In this document: piece by piece, positions 1 through 5,235 of the stretch
Position numbering within the stretch: position 1 is the stretch's first letter
How the letters are laid out: every line of letters begins with the position of its first letter
Source of the DNA: Desulfurellales bacterium
GTDB lineage: Bacteria > Campylobacterota_A > Desulfurellia > Desulfurellales > Hippeaceae
DNA: 5,355 bases
Assembly (NCBI GenBank): GCA_027064405.1
Contig: JAMOPP010000195.1
Location: 1 to 5,355, forward strand
Direction: 5' to 3'
Translations under genes and position numbers: made by a program
Notes under the pieces: model-generated
What the model saw: only the letters and a program-made list of their open reading frames with translations
The model's database searches: none
What the model was told of the DNA's origin: nothing

Positions 1-1
1 A

Positions 2-214
2 TATAAAGAATCCTGGAGACTATTAAAAATAATGGCTGAATTTGTGGAGGGTTTTGATACCTTAAATGAGATTGGTGCAGCAGTGAGTATATTTGGATCT
101 GCCAGGGTCAAACCTGAAGACCCTGTCTATGAGCTGACTTATAACATAGCCAAAAAACTTGCACAAGAAGGATATTCTATAATTACCTGCGGTTGATCTG
201 GAGTAATGGAGGCA
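2..214 (+). pseudogene. LOG-family (TIGR00730-type, lysine decarboxylase-like) protein remnant, cut by the window edge
   Basis: Frame 2 reads from the window edge as YKESWRLLKIMAEFVEGFDT, then a segment with IFGSAR, then EGYSIITCG, a TGA stop at 194-196, and SGVMEA. This is the N-terminal part of LOG-family Rossmann proteins, whose hallmark is an ESWR..KIMAEFVEGF helix, an SIFGSAR strand-loop and a TGGGPGIMEA nucleotide-binding loop. Family members commonly act as nucleotide 5'-monophosphate phosphoribohydrolases (cytokinin-activating LOG) or are uncharacterised. Here the stop replaces a glycine of that loop, and a Pro position is Ser. After MEA the frame shows no further family similarity: it runs through Lys/Leu-rich codons to a TAA at 302-304. 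Most of the domain, including the PGGxGTxxE motif, is absent. I read it as a truncated, inactivated gene. The true start lies upstream of the window or at the edge. Confidence 0.75.
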
Positions 215-253
215 TTACAAAAAGTGTTTAAGCAACATTTAAAAAATAAAAGA

Positions 254-299
254 CAATTTTTGTCCATAACTAGACAAAAATTGCTTATAAAAAATAAGC
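254..299. repeat. Two adjacent AT-rich inverted repeats
   Basis: CAATTTTTGTC (254-264) and GACAAAAATTG (273-283) form a perfect 11-bp stem around an 8-base loop. It is followed at once by a 5-bp stem, GCTTA (283-287) with TAAGC (295-299). They lie between the LOG-like remnant and the pilin promoter. There is no run of T directly after the first stem on the plus strand, so a simple intrinsic terminator is not obvious. It could be a decayed terminator, a protein-binding palindrome or the scar of a mobile element. Confidence 0.5.
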
Positions 300-337
300 T
301 AAAAAAATAACTGGCTAATCTAATTAAGATTTAAATT

Positions 338-353
338 TGGCATACTCCTTGAT
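338..353 (+). promoter_or_regulatory. Sigma-54 (RpoN) -24/-12 promoter for the pilin gene
   Basis: TGGCATACTCCTTGAT matches the RpoN consensus TGGCAC-N5-TTGC(A/T). The -24 GG (339-340) and the -12 G (351) have the canonical spacing, and the only change at a key position is A for C at 352. The predicted transcription start is near 364, about 43 bases before the first pilin start codon. Pilin genes are RpoN-dependent, usually with the PilS/PilR two-component system, in Pseudomonas and Geobacter, which agrees with the placement. No upstream activator site could be recognised with confidence. Confidence 0.7.
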
Positions 354-371
354 AATTCTTATAAAGAATTA
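353..371. repeat. 8-bp inverted repeat over the predicted pilin transcription start
   Basis: TAATTCTT (353-360) and AAGAATTA (364-371) form a perfect inverted repeat with a 3-base spacer. It begins at the edge of the -12 element and covers the predicted +1. It could be an operator, or a small hairpin at the 5' end of the mRNA that affects stability. Palindromes in AT-rich DNA also arise by chance, so the function is open. Confidence 0.35.
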
Positions 372-391
372 AAATCAACATAATCCCTAAT

Positions 392-401
392 AGGAGGAGG
401 T
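392..401 (+). promoter_or_regulatory. Ribosome binding site for the upstream pilin start (407)
   Basis: AGGAGGAGGT lies 5 bases before the ATG at 407-409. It is a very strong Shine-Dalgarno sequence, which makes this upstream start a serious candidate and not a chance in-frame ATG. Confidence 0.65.
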
Positions 402-406
402 GAAAG

Positions 407-502
407 ATGGAAAAAAGAAAACAAAAGGGCTTTAAGGCAGAAGGAGCTTTTTTAAGGCCATATAAGACATGGCAAGAAAAAATTAAAGAGGAGGTAAACA
501 GT
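407..502 (+). other. 32-codon in-frame N-terminal extension (possible long pilin isoform or leader peptide)
   Basis: An ATG at 407 opens a 32-codon stretch that reads without a stop into the pilin frame. It is rich in Lys, Glu and aromatic residues (MEKRKQKGFKAEGAF..., with PYKTWQEK near residues 18-25), and is hydrophilic with no membrane segment. Translation from here would give a prepilin with a 42-residue leader before the cleavage site, against 10 residues from the ATG at 503. Two functional in-frame starts giving long and short PilA isoforms have been described in Geobacter sulfurreducens; the layout here is similar. At the DNA level the stretch also holds a direct repeat TTTAAGGC (431-438 and 451-458) and a 5-bp hairpin (457-461 with 469-473). 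Confidence 0.5.
488..495 (+). promoter_or_regulatory. Ribosome binding site for the short pilin start (503)
   Basis: GAGGAGGT is followed by a 7-base spacer and ATG at 503. Spacing and strength are ideal. Together with the normal 10-residue prepilin leader it decides the main start of the pilin. Confidence 0.75.
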
Positions 503-1003
503 ATGTTTAGAAAGATGAAAGGACAAAAGGGTTTTACATTGGTGGAGTTACTCATTGTTATTGCCATCATTGGTATTTTGGCAGCGATCGCAATTCCGCA
601 GTATGCAAAATACAGAAGAAGAGCTTACAATGCTGCTGCCGCATCCGATCTAAAATCTTTTCAAACAGTACTTGAAGGTTATTTTACTGATAATGGTAAA
701 TATCCAAAAGTGTCAGGTAAAACTGTTGCTGGTGGAGATGGATATAGTGTCGAAATTGATAGTTCAGGTAACTTGAGTTTTAATGAGAACCCATCAGATA
801 ATAGTACTTTGGTTGTCTCAAAAAATACGCGCTTGGGATATGTTTCAGGTACAAATGAGGCTACTTACGCAGCGGCATCCAAAGGCACTCCCGGCGATAA
901 GGTTTACCAGATAACATCACAAAAACCAAGTATGGAAGAGGTAAGTGGAGTTGCTGGACAGGAATTACAGGCAGGTGATGTTCCTAATGCTCCTAATCCT
1001 TAG
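503..1003 (+). CDS. pilA: Type IV major pilin-like protein, Geobacter PilA-type N-terminus with a long C-terminal domain
   Basis: The 166-residue prepilin begins MFRKMKGQKG, a short Lys-rich leader, followed by the class III (type IV prepilin) site G|FTLVELLIVIAIIG. Prepilin peptidase would cut after Gly10, leaving an N-methylated Phe1 and the essential Glu5, and the hydrophobic helix packs in the pilus core. Mature length is about 156 residues. The first 58 or so mature residues closely resemble the 61-residue Geobacter PilA, including IPQY, AYN, SDL and KYP motifs; Phe1, Tyr27, Tyr32, Phe51 and Tyr57 fall at the same positions and Tyr24 replaces Phe24. A C-terminal region of about 97 residues follows, rich in Gly, Ser, Asn and Thr and without cysteine, so it has no pilin disulfide loop. 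The gene stands alone between a sigma-54-type promoter and a strong terminator, as expected for a highly expressed major subunit. Start 503 is preferred for its ideal ribosome site; 407 is a real alternative. A type II secretion pseudopilin is less likely but possible. The gene symbol is by similarity only. Confidence 0.88.
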   Translation: MFRKMKGQKGFTLVELLIVIAIIGILAAIAIPQYAKYRRRAYNAAAASDLKSFQTVLEGYFTDNGKYPKVSGKTVAGGDGYSVEIDSSGNLSFNENPSDNSTLVVSKNTRLGYVSGTNEATYAAASKGTPGDKVYQITSQKPSMEEVSGVAGQELQAGDVPNAPNP

Positions 1004-1026
1004 GCTTGTGTGTTAAATTTATCTTG

Positions 1027-1058
1027 GCCGGTAGGCTTTTTAGCTTGCCGGCTTTTTT
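1027..1058 (+). terminator. Intrinsic terminator of the pilin gene
   Basis: GCCGGTAGGCT (1027-1037) pairs with AGCTTGCCGGC (1042-1052) in an 11-bp stem with two G-U pairs and a 4-T loop, followed by six T (1053-1058). It lies 24 bases after the pilin stop, so the pilin is probably monocistronic. It also insulates the TIR-domain gene from pilin transcription. Confidence 0.92.
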
Positions 1059-1077
1059 AATTTGTAAAAAGAGGAAA

Positions 1078-1100
1078 TTAGGGGACGGGTATGTGCGTTT
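1078..1100 (+). repeat. Short motif resembling the end sequence of REP-associated (Y1/RAYT) transposase elements
   Basis: TTAGGGGACGGGTATGTGCG followed by TTT is much more GC-rich than its surroundings. It resembles the GGGGACAGGCACC-like or GGGGACxGxxxxxGTTTTT-like motif often seen just upstream of REP-associated tyrosine transposase genes. No transposase is present here. It lies just before the low-GC TIR-domain gene. The likeness is recalled from general pattern knowledge and not from a search, so it is tentative. Confidence 0.3.
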
Positions 1101-1135
1101 TTGATATTCTAAAAAGGCTCTTAGGAGTTACAAAA

Positions 1136-2213
1136 ATGAAAGATAAAAAAGATGTTTTTATTTCGTATTATGGAGGATTGAAGAAAAGGTTTTTCTAAAG
1201 AAACTTGCAAAAAACTGCAACAAGATGGGATAAGTTACTTTTATACTGAAGAACTGCCTTTTGGAACATATTTTATAAATGATATTTTTGAAAATTTAAA
1301 AAATTGTAAAGTAGGACTTGTATTATGCTCTAAAAAAGCTATTTGTCGTCCATGGGTGAATTTTGAAACTGGTTATATGTTTGCAAAAGGTATTCCAATA
1401 TTATTAATTGGTTATAATATTGAAAAACATGAGGTAGAAGTAAACTTTCCCTTATATATTTTTTTAAACCAAGAAAATATTCAATTTTGCGATTATAGTA
1501 ATAATGGAGAAGATAATTTTATTAAAGATATTTTTCAGAAAACTAAAAAATTGCTCAATAGTAAACAACAAAGAATCCGCAGTTCTAATCAAATAAATGA
1601 GATTTCTATATATTATCCTTTTAAATTTAATCTTTCTTGTATATGTGTTAACAATAATTACACAAAAAATAAAGAAGGAGAATATATATCTTTTTTTCAA
1701 GATTATTGTAATAACAAAGAGTTTTCTAAAATTATTCATGAGTTTTTTAATGCTAACGGGGTTAATAAAATTGACGATTCCACTGTTCTAAAAGAAGATT
1801 TTATAAAAAATAAGATTATTTTTTTGTGGGGTTCAAAAGGATACTATAATGATCCTATGTACTATTTTCTTTCAGAGGTGAGTTTTTATAACTATAATGG
1901 TGTTTTTATAATTTCATATTCATATGTTGAGCCTCAATACATTCCTTTACCACTTTCTAACTTTCAAATATTTCATCCTTCTATAGTTGAAAAAATAGGA
2001 GATAAAATATATGTAAGAGAAAAATCAGAAATAGAAAATCAAATAAACTTGCTTATAAATAAAATCAGGAAACTCGGAAAAATAAATTATGTTGATCCTT
2101 TTGGTAATTTTTATCAAAAATTACAAGATGTTAACAAAAGTTTTTTTAGTGAAAGAACACTTCATGTCGCTACCACTAAAAATAACTTTATACAACAAAT
2201 TGAACCAATGTAA
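1136..2213 (+). pseudogene. TIR-domain protein with a one-base frameshift (probable defence or signalling NADase-type gene)
   Basis: ATG 1136 has a good AGGAG site (1123-1127, 8-base spacer). The frame gives MKDKKDVFISYYGGLKKRFF and then TAA at 1196-1198. Removing one T from the five-T run at 1190-1194 joins it smoothly to KRFSKETCKKLQQDGISYFY and an open frame to 2213, for a protein of about 358 residues. Its first 130 or so residues form a TIR domain: strand DVFISY (6-11), a helix, DGISYFY, a loop with ELPFG, KVGLVLCS, and WVNFE with the putative catalytic Glu77 of TIR NAD-cleaving enzymes. The remaining 230 or so residues are Asn/Lys/Tyr/Phe-rich; I do not recognise a family. Counted lines are about 18-25% GC against 38-45% in counted lines of the exporter genes, which suggests horizontal transfer. 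Bacterial TIR proteins often serve anti-phage defence (for example Thoeris), but no partner gene is present. An open frame from the GTG at 1356 starts inside the WxxxE motif and is not a true start. The break may be a real mutation or a sequencing error. Confidence 0.75.
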
Positions 2214-2218
2214 AGCAC

Positions 2219-2240
2219 TCCTGCCCCTCGGTGGGCAGGA
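2219..2240. terminator. GC-rich hairpin between convergent genes
   Basis: TCCTGCCC (2219-2226) and GGGCAGGA (2233-2240) form a perfect 8-bp, mostly GC stem with a 6-base loop, 6 bases after the TIR gene stop and about 45 bases beyond the end of the ABC ATPase gene. Position suggests a shared transcription barrier for the two converging units. Neither strand has a T-run after the stem, so it is not a standard intrinsic terminator. It may act as an mRNA 3'-end stabiliser or be a dispersed repeat. Confidence 0.45.
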
Positions 2241-2284
2241 CAAGGATAAGATTGCCTATTGTTCTATATAAGGATTTTATAGTT

Positions 2285-3178
2285 TCAATTTTGTTCAATT
2301 TCTTTAACAAATATCGCCTCTAGGCTCTTCTTTACAGGCTCTATGGAGATTATATCGACACCTTTAAGGTCATGTATCGTTTTATTCAACAACTCCCGTT
2401 TTACATACATAACCTGAAGGCCATCTTCTAACCTCTCCACTTTCTCTATTTCTTTGATTTTTACATCTTTTGGAACAAGTATTCTATACCCTTCAATTGC
2501 CATAGATTTCATGTCTTTCTGAGTTAGCTGCTTAATCACCCTGCCATCTTTTACTATTATCACGCTATTACAGATATCTTCTATGTCTGCTATAATATGA
2601 GAGCTGAAAAATATCGTTGTTCCACTATTTTTGACTTCTTTAAGTATGTTTTTAAATTTATATCTGCCTATCGGGTCAAGTCCGCTCATCGGTTCATCAA
2701 GAATCAAAAGGTCCGGCTCTATAATAAGCGTTGATGCAAACCCTATTCTTTGAATCATTCCCTTACTGTAGTTTCTCAATTTTTTGTCAGCAGAGCCTGA
2801 AAGCTCAAGCATCTCTAAAAGTTCATCCGCTCTCTTTTTTTCCTTTTGATAATCTATATTATGCATTTTGGCCGAAAAGAGAAGAAGCTCTCTTCCTGTG
2901 AGAGAGTCTATGTAAGGTGGATTCTCTGGCATGAAACCAACCTTTTTTCTTGAGTCTGTTCTTGTTGATTCTATGCCATTTATTAAAACTTTACCGCTAT
3001 CCGCCCTGATTAAGTCCATCATTATCTTCAGGGTTGTGCTTTTGCCTGCTCCATTAGGCCCTAAAAAGCCGCATATCTGCCCTTTTTCAACTTTAAAACT
3101 CATATTATTCAGGGCTGTTACCTTTTTCAACTTTTGTTTATATGTCTTATTTAAATTCATTACTTGTATTACTGCCAT
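2285..3178 (-). CDS. ABC-2-type transporter ATP-binding protein
   Basis: A 297-residue cytoplasmic ATPase that would power the membrane permease encoded upstream in the same operon. All nucleotide-binding motifs are present in order: Walker A GPNGAGKST (40-48), ABC signature YSKGM (137-141) before QR, Walker B LLILDEP (157-163) with catalytic Glu162, D-loop SGLDP (165-169) and the switch His194 in FFSSH. The Q-loop position reads GFMPENP, with Glu in place of Gln, a form I know from this DrrA/NatA/CcmA-like group. About 80 residues after the ATPase core form the usual small C-terminal domain of ABC-2 exporters. ATG 3178 is chosen: AAGGG lies 7 bases upstream, with GGAGG one base from the start. 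A TTG further up (3196) and an in-frame ATG at 3160 without a ribosome site are weaker. The gene overlaps the end of the TPR gene by 32 bases, implying translational coupling. The substrate is unknown. Confidence 0.93.
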   Translation of the reverse strand: MAVIQVMNLNKTYKQKLKKVTALNNMSFKVEKGQICGFLGPNGAGKSTTLKIMMDLIRADSGKVLINGIESTRTDSRKKVGFMPENPPYIDSLTGRELLLFSAKMHNIDYQKEKKRADELLEMLELSGSADKKLRNYSKGMIQRIGFASTLIIEPDLLILDEPMSGLDPIGRYKFKNILKEVKNSGTTIFFSSHIIADIEDICNSVIIVKDGRVIKQLTQKDMKSMAIEGYRILVPKDVKIKEIEKVERLEDGLQVMYVKRELLNKTIHDLKGVDIISIEPVKKSLEAIFVKEIEQN

Positions 3179-4019
3179 GCCTCCACCCTTCAGCAAGTTT
3201 GCTTGTAGTTTCTATCTTTCCATTTTTTGTTATATAGAACCTTCCGCCGTATGGATCCTCTGGGATTTTCTCTATTATGCCTGCATCAATTAGCTCCTTA
3301 AGGCTTGCTGGTTTTTTGCCAAACTTTGTTTTATATTTTTCCACTGCCTTTTGTAAAAACTCAACCTTTAACAAGGCATTAAGCCTTTTTTGATAGATCT
3401 TTTTTATATTTTTGTTTCTTGTCTGACTTATCATGTATTTTAGATAGATTATAGCAGATTCTGTATCTCCGCCTTCGTAAAGATACTTTGCTGCTAAATT
3501 AACAAATAGCGAAGCATGTGTTAGATTGGCAGCATCTCTGTAATACTCCCCAGCCTTTTTATAATCGTGCAAGAAATAACCATAATCAAAACCAAGAAAG
3601 AACGGTATTTGAAAATCCCAGGGTCTATATTTATAAACATACTCCAATAGCTTTATAGCTGCTTTAACCTGCCTTGCATCCCATGCAAGAGCAGCTTGTG
3701 CAAAATAATAGGCATCTTCATTGTAAGGATTGAGGATTATTGCAGCTTTTAGGGTTTGGTAAAGATTGTAATATTCAATCTCGTTGTATCTTCTTTTCAT
3801 TACAGCTTTTACTTTGCTGCCATAGTAAACTATAGACCTAAAAGTGTAATACTCGCCTTCAAACCATCTGAAGCTGCCCACGACGGCCTTGTATAATTCA
3901 CCCTTTGGCACAAATCCCAGCTTCACAAGTGATGCCCTTTGTTGCATGACTTCTGAAAAATGTGGCATAAACGCTATCATTAATAACAGCGAAACGGCAA
4001 ATGTTAAATACTTTATCAT
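3147..4019 (-). CDS. Membrane-anchored TPR-repeat protein with pilin/GspG-like C-terminal tail, ABC exporter operon
   Basis: A 290-residue protein between the permease and ATPase genes. Residues 1-18 (MIKYLTFAVSLLLMIAFM) form a signal anchor or signal peptide, so the rest is probably periplasmic. Residues about 80-200 contain helical TPR-like repeats, with NPYNEDAYYFAQAALAW, RPWDFQIPFFLGFDYG and YKKAGEYYRDAANL as the clearest units; they are rich in Tyr and Phe. Residues about 218-272 end in a segment like the C-terminus of type II secretion pseudopilin GspG: FLQKAVEKYKTKFGKKPASL, then IPEDPYGGRFYI. TPR domains bind protein partners, so it may be a periplasmic adaptor for the ABC-2 transporter or its client; this is inference from context. 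Its ATG overlaps the permease stop in an ATGA (4 bases), a classic coupling arrangement. An AGAAGAGA stretch upstream is only a weak ribosome site, consistent with dependence on upstream translation. No family name is claimed beyond TPR. Confidence 0.82.
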   Translation of the reverse strand: MIKYLTFAVSLLLMIAFMPHFSEVMQQRASLVKLGFVPKGELYKAVVGSFRWFEGEYYTFRSIVYYGSKVKAVMKRRYNEIEYYNLYQTLKAAIILNPYNEDAYYFAQAALAWDARQVKAAIKLLEYVYKYRPWDFQIPFFLGFDYGYFLHDYKKAGEYYRDAANLTHASLFVNLAAKYLYEGGDTESAIIYLKYMISQTRNKNIKKIYQKRLNALLKVEFLQKAVEKYKTKFGKKPASLKELIDAGIIEKIPEDPYGGRFYITKNGKIETTSKLAEGWRHGSNTSNEFK

Positions 4020-4807
4020 GTTAAATCTCTTCTGTTGAATATAATTAAGGCTACACTCATCACGATAGTAAAATACAGAATAAAATATACAAAGCTGTTT
4101 ATCAACTGATTTGAGCTTATCTTAAGAGCGTAGGCTGCATGAACTGTAAAATCAAACGATGAAAAGTTGGGTAAAATATAGTAAATAGCTTTTATGATAA
4201 CCTTGAATAGCTCTGAATACTCCTTTGAGGCAGAGTGAAATATATAATCGTAGATTCCCTGCGATGCATTGCCAGTTATAAATATTGCTATCGTTGCAAA
4301 AAACGGTATGAAAAACGACGTTGCAAAAGATGCAAACAAAAAACCAAAAGCCATCAAAAGCAAATACTGAAGATAGGAAAATACAAAGGTTATTGCTACA
4401 TTACCCCACAACAGTGGTAATCTTGACTTATACATAGCTGCACAAATTTTTATCGAAATAACCGAAAGAACAAAGTTGCTAATGAGCACAACGAGCATAA
4501 CAAAAGCAAATCCTATAAACCTACCCATAAAATAGTCGCTTCTTTTTAAGGGATGAGATAGCAGTGTGTATACAAATTTTCTTTCAACATCCCTAAAAAC
4601 AGTTGCAATAGAGCCGAAAATGGCAAGTAGAAGAAGTATAAAAGAGTTTATGGTTATAGACATAGTTATAGAGATTTCCTGGAGCTGTCGCATAGAAAAC
4701 GAGCTAAAAACAGGGACTATTATATAGAGCAGCACCATACTCAATATAATTATTCCTATTCTATCTTTAAAGGTGTTCTTAAATGTAAGGGATATTATTG
4801 TTAACAT
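4016..4807 (-). CDS. ABC-2-type transporter permease
   Basis: A 263-residue integral membrane protein, the first gene of the minus-strand operon. About six membrane segments are visible, near residues 17-36, 50-71, 98-120, 135-159, 163-179 and 236-257. Between segments two and three the cytoplasmic motif DVERKFVYTLLSHPLKRSDY leading to FMGR is typical of ABC-2 permeases, where this region contacts the ATPase. LPNFSSFDF before the last segment is also a family mark (NatB/NosY-like). With the ATPase encoded two genes downstream it would form a transporter, probably as a homodimer. Substrates in this family range from drugs to polysaccharides, ions and copper-site assembly factors, and the sequence does not decide. 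ATG 4807 is chosen because AAGGAGA (4821-4815) lies 7 bases upstream. An in-frame ATG at 4831 would add eight polar residues and place the ribosome site inside the gene. Confidence 0.9.
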   Translation of the reverse strand: MLTIISLTFKNTFKDRIGIIILSMVLLYIIVPVFSSFSMRQLQEISITMSITINSFILLLLAIFGSIATVFRDVERKFVYTLLSHPLKRSDYFMGRFIGFAFVMLVVLISNFVLSVISIKICAAMYKSRLPLLWGNVAITFVFSYLQYLLLMAFGFLFASFATSFFIPFFATIAIFITGNASQGIYDYIFHSASKEYSELFKVIIKAIYYILPNFSSFDFTVHAAYALKISSNQLINSFVYFILYFTIVMSVALIIFNRRDLT

Positions 4808-4814
4808 TGACTCG

Positions 4815-4821
4815 TCTCCTT
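4815..4821 (-). promoter_or_regulatory. Ribosome binding site of the ABC-2 permease
   Basis: Read on the minus strand, AAGGAGA is followed by a 7-base spacer and ATG 4807. It is the strongest site in the operon and decides the start against the upstream ATG at 4831. Confidence 0.8.
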
Positions 4822-4831
4822 TTGTTGCCAT

Positions 4832-5006
4832 CCAATTTTATTTTAATGAGACTCCAGCAAAAAGCCGTTAAAGAGGTTTAGACTATATGTTCCTAAAACA
4901 ATTTTAAAAATTACCCCTTATTTTTTAACTCAATGTTATTATTTAATGCCCTCCTCTGTTTTTTTCTTTATTTAGCACAGTTAAACTATTTGAAAATCCC
5001 TTTCCT
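4832..5006 (-). other. AT-rich region between the IS5 remnant and the ABC operon
   Basis: No gene is seen on either strand. It must hold the operon promoter unless transcription enters from further upstream. A TATAGT at 4886-4881 (minus strand) could be a -10, but no good -35 lies at the right distance, so I do not call a promoter. A segment near 4873-4905, starting GAGGTTTAGACTATATGTTC on the plus strand, could be the outer end of the decayed IS element, since many elements of this kind begin with GAG or GGG ends; this is unproven because the other end is not visible. Confidence 0.35.
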
Positions 5007-5209
5007 TTAAACCTGAGCTAATTTAAACATCCGTTTTAAATTCATGGCTATGCCGAAAATGTAAACATGTCCCTGATTTTTCACAAGTCCTATATATCTC
5101 ACTCGAACTATACCATAAACCCTCTTAAGACTGCCAAATACCTTCTTAGCTAGCCGCTCTTGTTCCTTTTGTGTTGTTTAGATGAAAGAGACCTATTCTT
5201 ATACACTGC
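5007..5209 (-). pseudogene. IS5-family transposase, C-terminal remnant with frameshift and lost catalytic segment
   Basis: On the minus strand 5209-5159 reads AVYKNRSLSSKQHKRNK. The reading then moves by one base to ERLAKKVFGSLKRVYGIVRV, continuing through RYIGLVKNQGH, YIFGIAMNLKR and MFKLAQV to a TAA at 5009-5007. VFGSLKR.YG, RYIGL.KN..H and AMNLKR are the hallmark of the C-terminus of IS5-family DDE transposases. In active members a catalytic Glu sits two residues before VFG, within a VEHVFG-like motif. Here that position is Lys and the local spacing is short, as if a few codons were lost. Nothing of the upstream DD-containing domain is present; the sequence gives way to another gene's end at 5236. 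This is a dead fragment of a once-mobile element. Confidence 0.8.
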
Positions 5210-5235
5210 CTAAATTGAATTCTAAATAATTTGTT

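Noticed and set aside
191..214. TGA read as glycine, as in some candidate phyla
   Set aside because: The ATPase and permease genes here end at TGA, and family similarity also stops soon after this codon, so simple gene decay explains it better.
407..502. Cyclic-di-GMP (GEMM) riboswitch in the pilin leader
   Set aside because: The conserved GEMM core sequences and paired stems are not present; only a weak 5-bp hairpin and a short direct repeat are seen.
331..570. Minus-strand open frame opposite the pilin start
   Set aside because: It lies antisense to the pilin promoter and leader and has no recognisable protein features; the plus-strand signals explain the region.
1464..1791. Open frames in other frames within the TIR-domain gene
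   Set aside because: They are low-complexity Ile/Phe/Lys translations caused by the very AT-rich sequence and lack ribosome sites.
1356..2213. A stand-alone gene starting at GTG 1356
   Set aside because: The GTG codes for the Val of the WVNFE motif, and clear TIR-domain sequence continues in the same frame upstream to about 1197, so it is not a natural start.
2931..3293. Plus-strand open frame opposite the ATPase and TPR genes
   Set aside because: It is antisense to the conserved Walker A region and the operon junction; no independent signals.
4235..4420. Plus-strand Lys/Cys-rich open frame inside the permease region
   Set aside because: It is the antisense shadow of conserved permease membrane segments.
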